A stretch of DNA of 64,000 nucleotides from Pseudomonas iridis (GCF_017980685.1 NZ_JACXXO010000022.1:19763-83762); one strand, 5' to 3'; numbered from the stretch's first letter, positions 42,334 to 51,771 are shown. Notes: a model not told the origin generated them from the sequence alone. A program made the numbers and translations.

Positions 42334-43071
42334 ATGAGCCAAATCCAATCGCCAGACCAAGATCCCGTGTTCCAGTTGAAGGGCAGCATGCTGGCCATTA
42401 CCGTGCTGGAGCTGTCCCGCAACGATCTCGAAAGCCTTGATCGGCAACTGGCCGCCAAAGTCGCACAGGCGCCAAATTTTTTCAGCAATGCACCGCTGGT
42501 CCTGGCGCTGGACAAACTGCCGCCCGGCGAAGGCGCCGTCGACCTGCCGGGGCTGATGCGCATATGCCGTCAACATGGCCTGCGCACCCTGGCGATTCGC
42601 GCCAGCCGCATCGAAGACATCGCCGCTGCCATCGCCATCGACATCCCGGTGCTGCCGCCGTCCGGCGCCCGTGAACGACCGCTGGAAACCCCGGAAGTCG
42701 AAGTCAAAAAGAAGCCGGAAAAACCGCCAGAGCCGACCATCAAACCGACCCGTGTCATCACGACGCCAGTGCGTGGTGGCCAACAGATATATGCCCAGGG
42801 TGGCGATCTGGTTGTGGTTTCGTCAGTCAGTCCGGGCGCGGAACTTCTCGCCGATGGCAACATCCATGTATACGGCCCAATGCGTGGCCGTGCGCTGGCC
42901 GGCGTGAAGGGCGATACCAAGGCACGGATTTTCTGTCAGCAATTGAGCGCTGAACTGATCTCCATCGCCGGTCATTACAAGGTTTCCGAAGATTTGCGTC
43001 GCGACCCCATGTGGGGCTCGGGCGTACAGGTCAGCCTGTCGGGCGACGTGTTGAACATCATTCGGCTTTAA
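42334..43071 (+). CDS. minC: septum-site inhibitor MinC
   Basis: A 245-residue FtsZ antagonist that, with MinD, blocks division at the poles. The N-terminal FtsZ-inhibiting domain (about 1-110, FQLKGSMLAITVLEL) is joined by a Lys/Pro-rich linker (about 125-145) to the beta-helical C-terminal domain (about 150-245, GDLVVVSSVSPGAELLADGNIHVYGPMRGRA). ATG 42334 gives the known start MSQ...DPVFQLKG; an upstream ATG at 42268 would add 22 atypical residues. First gene of minCDE. Confidence 0.95.
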   Translation: MSQIQSPDQDPVFQLKGSMLAITVLELSRNDLESLDRQLAAKVAQAPNFFSNAPLVLALDKLPPGEGAVDLPGLMRICRQHGLRTLAIRASRIEDIAAAIAIDIPVLPPSGARERPLETPEVEVKKKPEKPPEPTIKPTRVITTPVRGGQQIYAQGGDLVVVSSVSPGAELLADGNIHVYGPMRGRALAGVKGDTKARIFCQQLSAELISIAGHYKVSEDLRRDPMWGSGVQVSLSGDVLNIIRL

Positions 43072-43240
43072 CGGATACTGCCGCATTTTCCAAGCATCTC
43101 TAAAACGTAGCGAAAACGGCTCAAACGAAGTAGGAAAAAGGCCAAAAGCCAAATTCCAGCCAAGGCTGTCCGACTGCAGTAGTTTTCAAGAGATGTTTTT
43201 CAGGGGCTAAACAGTCCTTCTTCCTTAGGGGTGAAACACC

Positions 43241-44053
43241 TTGGCCAAGATTCTCGTGGTTACATCCGGCAAGGGTGGTGTGGGTAAGACCACCACCAGC
43301 GCCGCTATCGGTACCGGCCTCGCTCTGCGCGGCCACAAAACAGTGATCGTCGACTTCGACGTGGGCTTGCGTAACCTTGACCTGATCATGGGTTGCGAGC
43401 GCCGCGTGGTGTATGACTTCGTCAACGTGGTCAACGGCGAAGCCAACCTGCAACAGGCCCTGATCAAAGACAAGCGCCTGGAAAACCTCTACGTACTGGC
43501 CGCCAGTCAGACCCGCGACAAAGACGCGCTGACTGTCGAAGGCGTGGAAAAAGTCCTGATGCAACTCAAGGCAGATTTTGACTTCGTGGTGTGCGACTCC
43601 CCGGCGGGCATCGAGAAAGGTGCACACCTGGCCATGTATTTCGCCGACGAAGCGATCATCGTGACCAACCCGGAAGTGTCCTCGGTACGTGACTCCGACC
43701 GCATGCTCGGCCTGTTGGCCAGCAAGTCGCGTCGTGCCGAACAAGGCGAAGAGCCGATCAAGGAACACCTGCTGCTGACCCGATACAACCCGCAGCGCGT
43801 CAGTGATGGCGAAATGCTGGGCGTCGAAGACGTGAAGGAAATCCTGGCAGTGACCCTGCTGGGTGTCATCCCGGAATCCCAGGCTGTCCTGAAGGCTTCC
43901 AACTCGGGTGTCCCGGTTATTCTCGACGACCAGAGCGATGCCGGTCAGGCCTACAGCGATGCCGTTGATCGTCTGCTGGGCAAAGAAAAAGAACATCGTT
44001 TCCTCGATGTTACGAAGAAGGGATTCTTCGAGCGCCTGTTTGGAGGTAGGTAA
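43241..44053 (+). CDS. minD: septum-site ATPase MinD
   Basis: A 270-residue membrane-binding ATPase that recruits MinC and oscillates under MinE. It has the deviant Walker A KGGVGKTT at residues 11-18, the switch IVDFDVGLRNLDL and the switch/Walker B VVCDSPAGIE. The C-terminal amphipathic helix (KKGFFERLFGG) is the membrane-targeting sequence. It starts with TTG at 43241, with AGGGG about ten bases upstream; this rare start may tune its level. Its stop overlaps the minE start by one base. Confidence 0.97.
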   Translation: MAKILVVTSGKGGVGKTTTSAAIGTGLALRGHKTVIVDFDVGLRNLDLIMGCERRVVYDFVNVVNGEANLQQALIKDKRLENLYVLAASQTRDKDALTVEGVEKVLMQLKADFDFVVCDSPAGIEKGAHLAMYFADEAIIVTNPEVSSVRDSDRMLGLLASKSRRAEQGEEPIKEHLLLTRYNPQRVSDGEMLGVEDVKEILAVTLLGVIPESQAVLKASNSGVPVILDDQSDAGQAYSDAVDRLLGKEKEHRFLDVTKKGFFERLFGGR

Positions 44054-44307
44054 TGAACCTTTTTGACTTCTTTCGTGCCAACAAAAAGCCAAGTACCGCC
44101 TCGGTAGCGAAAGAGCGTCTACAGATCATCGTGGCGCATGAGCGCGGCCAGCGCAGCACGCCGGATTACTTGCCAGCCTTGCAGAAGGAACTGGTCGACG
44201 TGATCCGCAAGTACGTCAACATCGGTAACGACGACGTACATGTTGCACTGGAAAGCCAGGGCAGTTGCTCGATTCTGGAACTCAACATCACCCTGCCTGA
44301 TCGTTAA
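44053..44307 (+). CDS. minE: cell division topological specificity factor MinE
   Basis: An 84-residue activator of MinD ATPase that sweeps MinCD off the cell middle. The N-terminal membrane-binding and anti-MinCD part (NLFDFFRANKKPSTASVAKERLQ) is followed by the dimerising topological-specificity domain ending LELNITLPD. The ATG overlaps the minD stop (TAATG). A large hairpin follows. Confidence 0.97.
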   Translation: MNLFDFFRANKKPSTASVAKERLQIIVAHERGQRSTPDYLPALQKELVDVIRKYVNIGNDDVHVALESQGSCSILELNITLPDR

Positions 44308-44325
44308 GTCGATCCGGCAGTCGCT

Positions 44326-44373
44326 ACGGCGGCTCAGGGCCATTCCGACCCCGGAATGGTTCTGAGCCGCCGT
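44326..44373 (+). terminator. stable hairpin after minE, probable terminator
   Basis: ACGGCGGCTCAG (44326-44337) pairs perfectly with CTGAGCCGCCGT (44362-44373), and CATTCCG/CGGAATG pairs inside. The T run is poor (TGGCATTTGTT), so it may only partly terminate before rluA. Confidence 0.55.
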
Positions 44374-44398
44374 TGGCATTTGTTACGAGGCTGTTTTA

Positions 44399-45034
44399 AT
44401 GCCGTTGTCCAACATCCACATCCTCCATCAGGACGCTGCCGTACTGGTGGTCAACAAACCGACCCTGCTGCTCTCGGTGCCCGGCCGCGCCGATGACAAC
44501 AAGGACTGCCTGATTACCCGTCTGCAGGAAAACGGCTACCCGGAAGCGCGCATAGTCCACCGTCTGGACTGGGAAACCTCGGGGATCATTCTGCTCGCCC
44601 GTGACGCCGACACTCACCGCGAACTGTCGCGCCAGTTTCACGACCGCGAAACCGAAAAGGCCTACACCGCGTTGGCGTGGGGGCAGCCGGAACTGGACAG
44701 TGGCAGCATCGACCTGCCGCTGCGCTACGATCCGCCCACCAAGCCACGTCATGTGGTCGATCACGAATTCGGCAAACATGCGCTGACCTTCTGGCGTGTG
44801 CTGGAACGTTGCGGTGACTGGTGTCGCGTCGAGCTGACGCCGATCACCGGCCGTTCGCACCAATTGCGGGTGCACATGCTGTCGATCGGGCATCCGCTGC
44901 TCGGCGACGGTCTCTACGCACACGAGCAAGCGCTCGCCGCCTGGCCACGCCTGTGCCTGCACGCGAGCATGCTCAGCTTCACCCATCCGCAAACCGGCGA
45001 ACGCCTGCGCTTCGAGTGCCCGGCGCCGTTCTGA
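44399..45034 (+). CDS. rluA: pseudouridine synthase, RluA type
   Basis: A 211-residue RNA pseudouridine synthase. The catalytic Asp is in the RluA/RsuA motif ARIVHRLDWETSGI near residue 55, and the later segments PITGRSHQLRVHM and GHPLLGDGLY are diagnostic. It lacks the S4 domain, as in RluA, which in E. coli modifies 23S rRNA U746 and tRNA U32. Its place between minE and apeB matches the P. aeruginosa gene I recall as rluA. ATG at 44399. Confidence 0.88.
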   Translation: MPLSNIHILHQDAAVLVVNKPTLLLSVPGRADDNKDCLITRLQENGYPEARIVHRLDWETSGIILLARDADTHRELSRQFHDRETEKAYTALAWGQPELDSGSIDLPLRYDPPTKPRHVVDHEFGKHALTFWRVLERCGDWCRVELTPITGRSHQLRVHMLSIGHPLLGDGLYAHEQALAAWPRLCLHASMLSFTHPQTGERLRFECPAPF

Positions 45035-45053
45035 CAAACCCCGCAAAGCCCCA

Positions 45054-45146
45054 TGTAGGAGCTGCCGCAGGCAGCGATCTTTTGATCTTGAGTTCCGTCA
45101 ATCAAAAGCAAGATCAAAAGATCACAGCCTGCGGCAGCTCCTACAC
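45054..45146. repeat. inverted repeat, GTAGGAGCTGCCGCAGGC type
   Basis: TGTAGGAGCTGCCGCAGGC...GATCTTTTGATCTT and its complement ending GGCAGCTCCTACA. Related elements lie at 46531 and 57533. Confidence 0.85.
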
Positions 45147-45214
45147 AGATCGCTTCAGATTCAATTCCCTGGTCAATGCGTTAAACTCCCGCCCATTGCT
45201 GTCTGGAGCTTCTT

Positions 45215-46504
45215 ATGCGCGAAGAGTTGAACCAAGGCCTGATCGACTTTCTCAAGGCCTCCCCTACCCCGTTCCACGCTACCGCCAGCCTGGTGCAACG
45301 TCTGGAGGCTGCCGGTTTTGTGCGCCTCGACGAGCGCGAGCCATGGACCACCGAGGCCAACGGCCGCTATTACGTCACCCGCAATGACTCCTCGATTGTC
45401 GCGATCAAAATGGGCCGCAACTCGCCGCTGCACGGTGGCATCCGTCTGGTTGGCGCGCACACCGACAGCCCGTGCCTGCGGGTCAAGCCGCAACCGGAAC
45501 TGCAACGCCAGGGCTTCTGGCAACTGGGTGTTGAAGTCTACGGTGGTGCGCTGCTGGCGCCGTGGTTCGACCGCGACCTCTCGCTGGCCGGCCGCGTAAC
45601 CTTCCGCCGCGACGGTAAAGTCGAAAGCCAGTTGATCGACTTCAAGGCGCCCATCGCGATCATCCCCAACCTGGCCATTCACCTTAACCGTGAAGCCAAC
45701 ATGGGCTGGGCGATCAATGCCCAGACCGAATTGCCGCCGATTCTTGCGCAGTTCGCCGGTGACGAACGCGTCGATTTCCGTGCCGTGCTCACCGATCAAC
45801 TGGCGCGCGAACATGGTCTGAACGCCGACGTCGTGCTCGATTACGAGCTGAGTTTCTACGACACGCAGAGTGCTGCAGTCATTGGCCTGAACGGTGACTT
45901 CATCGCCGGCGCGCGACTCGACAACCTGCTGTCGTGCTACGCCGGCCTGCAAGCCCTGCTCACTGCCGAAACCGACGAGACCTGTGTCTTGGTCGCCAAC
46001 GACCACGAAGAAGTCGGCTCCTGCTCGGCCTGCGGTGCCGACGGCCCGATGCTCGAACAGACCCTGCGTCGTCTGCTGCCCGAAGGTGACGAGTTCGTCC
46101 GCACCATTCAGAAATCCCTGCTGGTTTCGGCCGACAACGCCCACGGCGTGCACCCCAATTACGCCGACAAACACGACGCCAACCACGGCCCGAAACTCAA
46201 CGCCGGCCCGGTGATCAAGGTCAACAGCAACCAGCGCTACGCCACCAACAGCGAAACCGCCGGGTTCTTCCGTCACCTGTGCATGGCTGAAGAAGTACCA
46301 GTGCAAAGCTTCGTGGTGCGCAGCGACATGGGCTGCGGCTCGACCATCGGCCCGATCACCGCCAGCCACCTGGGCGTGCGCACCGTCGACATCGGCCTGC
46401 CGACGTTCGCCATGCACTCGATCCGCGAACTGTGCGGCAGCCATGACCTGGCGCACCTGGTCAAAGTGCTGAGCGCGTTCTACGCCTGCCGCGAATTGCC
46501 CTGA
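45215..46504 (+). CDS. apeB: M18-family aspartyl aminopeptidase
   Basis: A 429-residue cytoplasmic metallo-aminopeptidase that removes N-terminal acidic residues. Metal ligands are visible in VGAHTDSPCLRVKP (His), ARLDNL (bridging Asp), NDHEEVGS (catalytic Glu pair) and the late TFAMHSIRELCGSHD (His). Length and order match bacterial ApeB. ATG at 45215. It stands alone between two repeat elements. Confidence 0.95.
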   Translation: MREELNQGLIDFLKASPTPFHATASLVQRLEAAGFVRLDEREPWTTEANGRYYVTRNDSSIVAIKMGRNSPLHGGIRLVGAHTDSPCLRVKPQPELQRQGFWQLGVEVYGGALLAPWFDRDLSLAGRVTFRRDGKVESQLIDFKAPIAIIPNLAIHLNREANMGWAINAQTELPPILAQFAGDERVDFRAVLTDQLAREHGLNADVVLDYELSFYDTQSAAVIGLNGDFIAGARLDNLLSCYAGLQALLTAETDETCVLVANDHEEVGSCSACGADGPMLEQTLRRLLPEGDEFVRTIQKSLLVSADNAHGVHPNYADKHDANHGPKLNAGPVIKVNSNQRYATNSETAGFFRHLCMAEEVPVQSFVVRSDMGCGSTIGPITASHLGVRTVDIGLPTFAMHSIRELCGSHDLAHLVKVLSAFYACRELP

Positions 46505-46530
46505 TCCTGCGCGACGACCGTGCCCCCCCC

Positions 46531-46625
46531 TGTAGGAGCTGCCGAAGGCTCGGGCCGCGATCGGACGATCTTTTGATGTTGTTTTTAAGATCAAAAGATC
46601 GCAGCCTGCGGCAGCTCCTACGTAG
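46531..46625. repeat. inverted repeat, GTAGGAGCTGCCGCAGGC type
   Basis: Same family as at 45054; arms TGTAGGAGCTGCCGAAGGC and GCCTGCGGCAGCTCCTACG around GATCTTTTGAT. Confidence 0.85.
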
Positions 46626-46688
46626 ATCAACACTCCTGACGCAAAATCGACCTAGACTCAAATCATCCCTTCTGACAAGGCAGTCACC

Positions 46689-46865
46689 ATGATCTCGATG
46701 TCCTCTTTCCACGCCATGCTCATTCCCATCCTGTGCGGAATGATCCTGCTGGCCATCGGCTTCAACTTCCGCGACAAGAACGCGGGGGTGTTCGCGATGT
46801 GGATCGGCATGCTGACAATCCTCGCCACCGTGATCTACAAGATCCTCGCCAAACTCAACGAATAA
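46689..46865 (+). CDS. small membrane protein of 58 residues
   Basis: MISMSSFHAMLIPILCGMI begins a 58-residue frame with two hydrophobic stretches (about 9-25 and 34-52) around FRDKN, and it ends ILAKLNE. AAGGC lies about 9 bases before ATG 46689. The hydrophobic pattern and good start support a real gene. Family unknown. It is 77 bases upstream of the MscS gene and may share its transcript. Confidence 0.65.
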   Translation: MISMSSFHAMLIPILCGMILLAIGFNFRDKNAGVFAMWIGMLTILATVIYKILAKLNE

Positions 46866-46942
46866 ACCCGCGCCCGGCTCGCATTGCTTTCGGCGGGCTC
46901 GTACACTTCAGCGAATCCGCCCCTTGCGAGGTTGACCGCCTA

Positions 46943-49096
46943 GTGTTTGCTCGTCTGTTTGCTCTGCCCTGTATTTTCCTCATCTGCCTGATGACGTTGC
47001 TGCCAGTGGCGCCTGCCCACGCGGTCGGTCTGCCGGGCCTGCTCAACACCGGCAAGGCGCAGCCCGAAGCCCAGGAACCGCTCGGGCAGTCCCTCGACGA
47101 AGTCATCAAGTCGCTGGAAAACGACAAGCAGCGCGCGCAGTTGCTGACCGATCTGAAGAAACTTCGCGACGCCACGAAAAAAGCCCAGGCCTCACCTGAA
47201 CAAGGCGTGCTCGGCCTGATTGGCGGCACACTGAGCAATTTCGAGAAGCAGTTCTCCGGCGCCGACAGCCCGGTGACGCGCTGGTCCAGCGAGTTCGATC
47301 TGGCCAAGGATGAGTTCAAGGCGCTGATATTGCCGGCCAGCGAATGGCTGCCCATCATCTTTGCCTTCGCCATCATTCTGATGGTCTGGAGCCTGCTCGC
47401 CGCTGCGCTGATCTGGCTCGGTCATCGCGTACGCATGCGCTTCGGTCTCACCGAAGAACTGCCACAACACCCCAGGGCCCTCGACATGTTGCGCTTCGCT
47501 TTGCGCAAACTCGGGCCGTGGCTGATCGCCCTGGTGATCACCGTTTACATGAGCTACGCGCTGCCATCGTCACTGGGCAAAAGCCTGGCGATGCTATTGG
47601 CCTATGCGCTGGTGGTCGGCACCTGCTTCTCGGCGATCTGCGTCATCGCCTTTTCCCTGCTCGACGGCCCGCACCGCCATCGCGCGTTGTACATCCTGCG
47701 CCATCAGGCGTTTCGGCCGCTGTGGCTGATCGGCAGCTTCGCCGCGTTCGGTGAAGCCCTGAGCGACCCGCGACTGGTCGAAGGACTCGGCGTGCATCTG
47801 GCGCACACTGCCGCGACCATCGCCAATGTCCTCGCTGCGCTGTCGACCGGATTGTTCATCCTGCGTTTCCGCCGGCCGATAGCGCACCTGATTCGCAACC
47901 AGCCGCTGTCCCGCCGCCTGACCCGCCGCGCCCTCAGCGACACCATCGAAATCCTCGGCACCTTCTGGTACGTGCCAGCGCTGGTGCTGGTCGGCATCTC
48001 GCTGTTCGCCACTTTCGTTTCCGCCGGCGACACCAGCACCGCGCTGCGCCAGTCGCTGATTTGCACCGTGCTGCTGGTGTTGTGCATGGTGATAAATGGC
48101 CTCGTCCGCCGTCATTCACTCAAACCGCAACGCGGGCCGAAACGCCACGCGCTCTATTCCGAACGCCTGAAAAACTTCTTCTATACCCTCGCGCATCTGT
48201 TTGTGTGGCTGGTATTCATCGAACTCGGCCTGCGTGTCTGGGGCCAGTCGCTGATCGGTTTCGCCGAAGGTGACGGCCATGACATCAGCGTCAAACTGTT
48301 CAGCCTGATCGGCACACTGATTTTCTCCTGGCTGATCTGGATCCTCGCCGACACCGCCGTGCACCACGCCCTCACCCGCTCGCGCAAAGGCCTGGCCAAC
48401 GCACGCGCACAAACCATGATGCCGCTGATCCGCAACGTGCTGTTCGTGACGATTTTCATCATCGCGCTGATCGTCGCTCTGGCGAACATGGGCATGAACG
48501 TCACGCCACTGCTGGCCGGTGCCGGTGTCATCGGTCTGGCCATCGGTTTCGGCGCGCAGTCTCTGGTCGCGGATTTGATCACCGGCCTGTTCATCATCAT
48601 CGAAGACTCGCTGGCCATCGACGACTACGTCGATGTCGGCGGCCACCTCGGCACCGTCGAAGGCCTGACCATCCGCACCGTACGCCTGCGCGACATCGAC
48701 GGCATCGTCCACACCATCCCGTTCAGCGAAATCAAAAGCATCAAAAACTACTCGCGGGAATTCGGCTACGCGATCTTCCGCGTCGCCGTGCCGTACAACA
48801 TGGAAATCGATGACGCGATCAAACTCATGCGCGACGTCGGCCAGAAAATGCGCACCGACCCGCTGCAACGCCGCAACATCTGGTCGCCACTGGAGATCCA
48901 AGGCGTGGAAAGTTTCGAATCCGGCAGTGCGATCCTGCGCGCGCGATTCAAGACTGCGCCGATCAAACAGTGGGAAGTCTCGAGGGCGTTTAACCTTTCC
49001 CTGAAACGACATCTGGACGAAGCCGGGCTGGATCTGGCAACGCCACGCATGAGCGTGCAAGTGATCACCGCCGGTGGTGGCCAGCCGAAGGAATAG
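46943..49096 (+). CDS. mechanosensitive channel, MscS superfamily (YbiO-like)
   Basis: A 717-residue inner-membrane channel. Starting at GTG 46943, the first 27 residues form a signal peptide (LFALPCIFLICLMTLLPVAPAHA), followed by a periplasmic part of about 100 residues and then about 10 membrane helices. The pore helix and MscS beta domain are GAGVIGLAIGFGAQSLVADLITG and IIEDSLAIDDYVDVGGHLGTVEGL near residues 535-580, and a C-terminal vestibule domain ends it. Size and layout resemble E. coli YbiO. It should open on hypo-osmotic shock. Longer in-frame starts from 46733 read through the small gene above in another frame and are rejected. Confidence 0.88.
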   Translation: MFARLFALPCIFLICLMTLLPVAPAHAVGLPGLLNTGKAQPEAQEPLGQSLDEVIKSLENDKQRAQLLTDLKKLRDATKKAQASPEQGVLGLIGGTLSNFEKQFSGADSPVTRWSSEFDLAKDEFKALILPASEWLPIIFAFAIILMVWSLLAAALIWLGHRVRMRFGLTEELPQHPRALDMLRFALRKLGPWLIALVITVYMSYALPSSLGKSLAMLLAYALVVGTCFSAICVIAFSLLDGPHRHRALYILRHQAFRPLWLIGSFAAFGEALSDPRLVEGLGVHLAHTAATIANVLAALSTGLFILRFRRPIAHLIRNQPLSRRLTRRALSDTIEILGTFWYVPALVLVGISLFATFVSAGDTSTALRQSLICTVLLVLCMVINGLVRRHSLKPQRGPKRHALYSERLKNFFYTLAHLFVWLVFIELGLRVWGQSLIGFAEGDGHDISVKLFSLIGTLIFSWLIWILADTAVHHALTRSRKGLANARAQTMMPLIRNVLFVTIFIIALIVALANMGMNVTPLLAGAGVIGLAIGFGAQSLVADLITGLFIIIEDSLAIDDYVDVGGHLGTVEGLTIRTVRLRDIDGIVHTIPFSEIKSIKNYSREFGYAIFRVAVPYNMEIDDAIKLMRDVGQKMRTDPLQRRNIWSPLEIQGVESFESGSAILRARFKTAPIKQWEVSRAFNLSLKRHLDEAGLDLATPRMSVQVITAGGGQPKE

Positions 49097-49162
49097 CACT
49101 TCGCAGCGACACTTGGGTCACAGGCAGGGAAGCCAGAAAAACAATAACCAAGGAGAAACCCA

Positions 49163-50497
49163 ATGCAGCTGACACGCATTGCCCAAGCCGTTTTGCTCAC
49201 TCTGTTCGCCAGCCACGCCAGTGCGGCAACAATGGAAAGCACCCGTGAACAGATCGCCGCACAGGCCAAACAGCTCGAACCCGAACTGCTGGAAACCCGC
49301 CGCGACCTCCACGCCCACCCGGAACTGGGCAACACGGAAAAACGCACATCGGAATTGGTCGCCAAACAACTGAAAGCCCTGGGCCTGGAAGTCAAAACCG
49401 GCGTCGCCCGCACGGGCGTAGTCGCCATCCTCAAGGGTGGCCTGCCCGGCCCGACCGTGGCCTTGCGCGCCGACATGGATGCACTGCCAGTCAAGGAAGT
49501 CGCCGACCTGCCATTTGCCTCCAAAGCTAAAGGCACCTACCTCGGCAAAGAAGTCGACGTCATGCACGCCTGCGGCCACGACGCCCACACCGCGATCCTG
49601 CTCAGCACTGCGAAAATTCTCACAGGCATGCGCGACACCCTGCCCGGCACCGTGGTGTTCTATTTCCAACCGGCCGAAGAAGGCCCAAGCGACTTCATTC
49701 CCGACGGCAAAAACACCTGGGGCGCGAAAATGATGGTCGAGGAAGGCGTGATGAAATCGCCGAAACCCGACGCCGTCTTCGGCCTGCACGTCTGGGCCGG
49801 CATCCCCGCCGGCCAGATCGCCTACCGCCCCGGCGCCACCCTCGCCAGCTCCGATGACCTGCGCATCAAAATCCTTGGCAAACAAACCCACGCCGGCCGC
49901 CCGTGGGACGGCATCGACCCGATCACCGTCGGTGCACAAACCATCGTCGGCCTGCAAACCGTGGTCAGCCGCCGCACCGATATTTCGTCTTATCCGTCGG
50001 TGGTCAGCATCGGCACCATCAATGGCGGCACGCGCTACAACATCATCCCCGAATCAGTCGACATGACCGGCACCATCCGCTCGTACGACTACGGCATCCG
50101 TCAGAAACTGCACGCCGACGTACGCCAGACCATCGAGAAAATCGCTGAAAGTGGCGGTGCGAAAGCCGATGTCACCATCATCGAAAAATACGACCCGACG
50201 ATAAACAACCCAGCGCTGACGGACAAAATGCTGCCGACATTGAAGTGGGCAGCCAGGGATGACGTGGTGAATGCGCCGCTGGTGGGTGGCGCGGAAGACT
50301 TCTCGTTCTTCGCCAAAGAAGTGCCGGGATTGTTTGTGTTTCTGGGCGTGACGCCAAAAGATCAGGACATGAGCAAGGCTGCACCGAACCACAATCCGGG
50401 GTTCTTTGTGGATGAGTCGGCGTTGGTGGTGGGGGTGAGGACACTGGCCTCGCTGGCGACGGATTATTTGTATGCCAATGCGGGGGCGGGTAAATAA
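49163..50497 (+). CDS. secreted M20-family amidohydrolase/peptidase
   Basis: A 444-residue metal-dependent hydrolase of the M20D (hippurate hydrolase/amidohydrolase) group. Residues 1-21 are a signal peptide ending SHASA, so it acts in the periplasm. Metal-site motifs are LRADMDALPV near residues 106-115, MHACGHDAHTA near 134-144, and FQPAEEGP; the dimerisation domain starts near SSDDLRIKI. RBS AAGGAG before ATG 49163. The substrate (an N-acyl or amino-acid conjugate) is not clear. Confidence 0.88.
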   Translation: MQLTRIAQAVLLTLFASHASAATMESTREQIAAQAKQLEPELLETRRDLHAHPELGNTEKRTSELVAKQLKALGLEVKTGVARTGVVAILKGGLPGPTVALRADMDALPVKEVADLPFASKAKGTYLGKEVDVMHACGHDAHTAILLSTAKILTGMRDTLPGTVVFYFQPAEEGPSDFIPDGKNTWGAKMMVEEGVMKSPKPDAVFGLHVWAGIPAGQIAYRPGATLASSDDLRIKILGKQTHAGRPWDGIDPITVGAQTIVGLQTVVSRRTDISSYPSVVSIGTINGGTRYNIIPESVDMTGTIRSYDYGIRQKLHADVRQTIEKIAESGGAKADVTIIEKYDPTINNPALTDKMLPTLKWAARDDVVNAPLVGGAEDFSFFAKEVPGLFVFLGVTPKDQDMSKAAPNHNPGFFVDESALVVGVRTLASLATDYLYANAGAGK

Positions 50498-50523
50498 GCT
50501 TTAGGTGAATGTGGGGGCGCTTT

Positions 50524-50620
50524 CGCGAGCAGGCTCGCTCCCACATTTGGAACGTGTGCAGCCTGTCAGAAACAGGTCGGCTGTCAGGCCGCCATCGCTG
50601 GCAAGCCAGCTCCCACAAGG
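50524..50620. repeat. two single REP units of different types
   Basis: A GCGAGCAGGCTCGCTCCCAC unit (50524-50545) followed by a CATCGCTGGCAAGCCAGCTCCCAC unit (50591-50616). Neither has an inverted partner. Confidence 0.75.
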
Positions 50621-50699
50621 ATTGAGTCCAACCGGCAAACCAATATCGCTTCGGCTTCTCACCACTCAACACAATGAGCGCAAGCTCGAGCACCGCTCT

Positions 50700-50970
50700 T
50701 GATCTTGCCGTGCTGGCCCCTTCGGCAGGCTGAGTGGAGGGATTGATCCGGGGGTGGGAGCGCAGCGACCGTTTGGCGAAGCCAAATACAGCGAGAGGAG
50801 GTGCAGCGAAGCAAACCGTAGGCGCTGCGCCCGGATCGATCCCGCAGCGAAGGAACCCCGAGCCCCAGCGAGCGGGCCGAACGCCGGGGCCCAGCGTTTT
50901 GGTTACTTTTTGGCGTCTGAAAAAGTGACTCGCTGTAAGAGCGAAACCGCCAGCGGCGACCCCCGCAGAA
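50700..50970. repeat. long intergenic sequence that recalls a dispersed Pseudomonas element
   Basis: GC-rich, non-coding-looking stretch running from GCCGTGCTGGCCCCTTCGGC to GACTCGCTGTAAGAGCGAAA. Segments such as GGTTACTTTTTGGCGTCTGA and CCCGGATCGATCCCGCAG recall a sequence I have seen repeated between genes of P. fluorescens-type genomes, though it occurs only once here. Short frames in it have no start or family support. Confidence 0.45.
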
Positions 50971-51030
50971 ACGGATATTCACCCAGAACCCAATAGCCTG
51001 GTCGGCCCAGAGGCCGCCAAGGCCAAAGCC

Positions 51031-51744
51031 TCAAACCACATCAACCCCAACATGAATCGCATCATGTCGCCAAAACTCCAGATCACAATCAATCAACCGC
51101 TCATGCTGATCATAATTAACCCGAGCAATCCGCAACCCCGGGCTCCCCACCGAAACCCGTAAAGCCGCCGCCGCATCCACCGACAAAGACGTCGGCACAA
51201 TCTCGAACCGCACTCGCCCATAGTGCAAATCGTAATGCCGCGCATACAACTCGGTAATCGACTGATTCAGATCAAACTCCAGAATCCCCGGAAAAAACTG
51301 CGGATTCAGATAATGCTCAACATAAAGCACCAGCCGCCCATCAATCCGCCGCGACCGACAAATCTGAATCACACTCGACAATGCCGGCAGTTGCAACCAC
51401 GCACACACCGCCGCCGAAGCCGGTTGTAGTCGGGCCGAAATAACCTCGGTCGAAGGTACCCGCCCCTGCGCACTGACCATCGCGTGAAAGTGACTGCGCT
51501 GCATCAGGTTGTACGCCAGACGCGGCGGCGAAACGAACCAGCCCCGCCGCTCCTCACGATAAATCTGGCCCTGCGCCTCCAATTGCAACAACGCCTCACG
51601 CACAGTTATCCGCGTCGTGCCAAACAACTCACTGAGCTTGCGCTCGGCCGGCAATTTGCTGCCGGGCGCCAAAAGTCCGTGGTCGAGTTGCTCCTGCAAG
51701 ACCTGGCCGATCGCTGTCACCGCTTTTGTTGCCTCATCGCGCAT
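51031..51744 (-). CDS. GntR-family regulator with UTRA domain
   Basis: A 237-residue repressor-type protein. The winged helix (residues about 10-75, PAERKLSELFGTTRITVREALLQLEAQGQI) is followed by a UTRA ligand domain (about 95-237, with AVCAWLQLPALSSVIQI and ELYARHYDLHYGRVRFEI). UTRA regulators of this kind often sense phosphonates, sugars or amino-acid-like ligands. It starts at ATG 51744 (a TTG directly before is possible), with AGGTAACG upstream. It is divergent from the ABC importer operon and should control it through the CTAGACCA sites between them. Confidence 0.9.
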   Translation of the reverse strand: MRDEATKAVTAIGQVLQEQLDHGLLAPGSKLPAERKLSELFGTTRITVREALLQLEAQGQIYREERRGWFVSPPRLAYNLMQRSHFHAMVSAQGRVPSTEVISARLQPASAAVCAWLQLPALSSVIQICRSRRIDGRLVLYVEHYLNPQFFPGILEFDLNQSITELYARHYDLHYGRVRFEIVPTSLSVDAAAALRVSVGSPGLRIARVNYDQHERLIDCDLEFWRHDAIHVGVDVV

Positions 51745-51757
51745 CAACGTTACCTAT

Positions 51758-51771
51758 CTGGACTAGACCAG
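51758..51771. promoter_or_regulatory. probable operator of the GntR/UTRA regulator
   Basis: CTGGACTAGACCAG is a near-perfect palindrome (one mismatch from CTGGTCTAGACCAG), 14 bases upstream of the regulator's start. A half-matching site, TGACCTAGACCAA, lies at 52037-52049, just past the importer promoter. Confidence 0.6.

Noticed and set aside
45173..46633. 486-codon open frame on the minus strand opposite apeB
   Set aside because: apeB on the plus strand has all M18 motifs; the reverse frame is low complexity (Val/Ala/Gly/Gln) and runs through a repeat element.
46733..46942. Longer N-terminus for the MscS-family channel
   Set aside because: It would read Arg/Pro-rich sequence through the 58-residue membrane protein gene; GTG 46943 gives a proper signal peptide.
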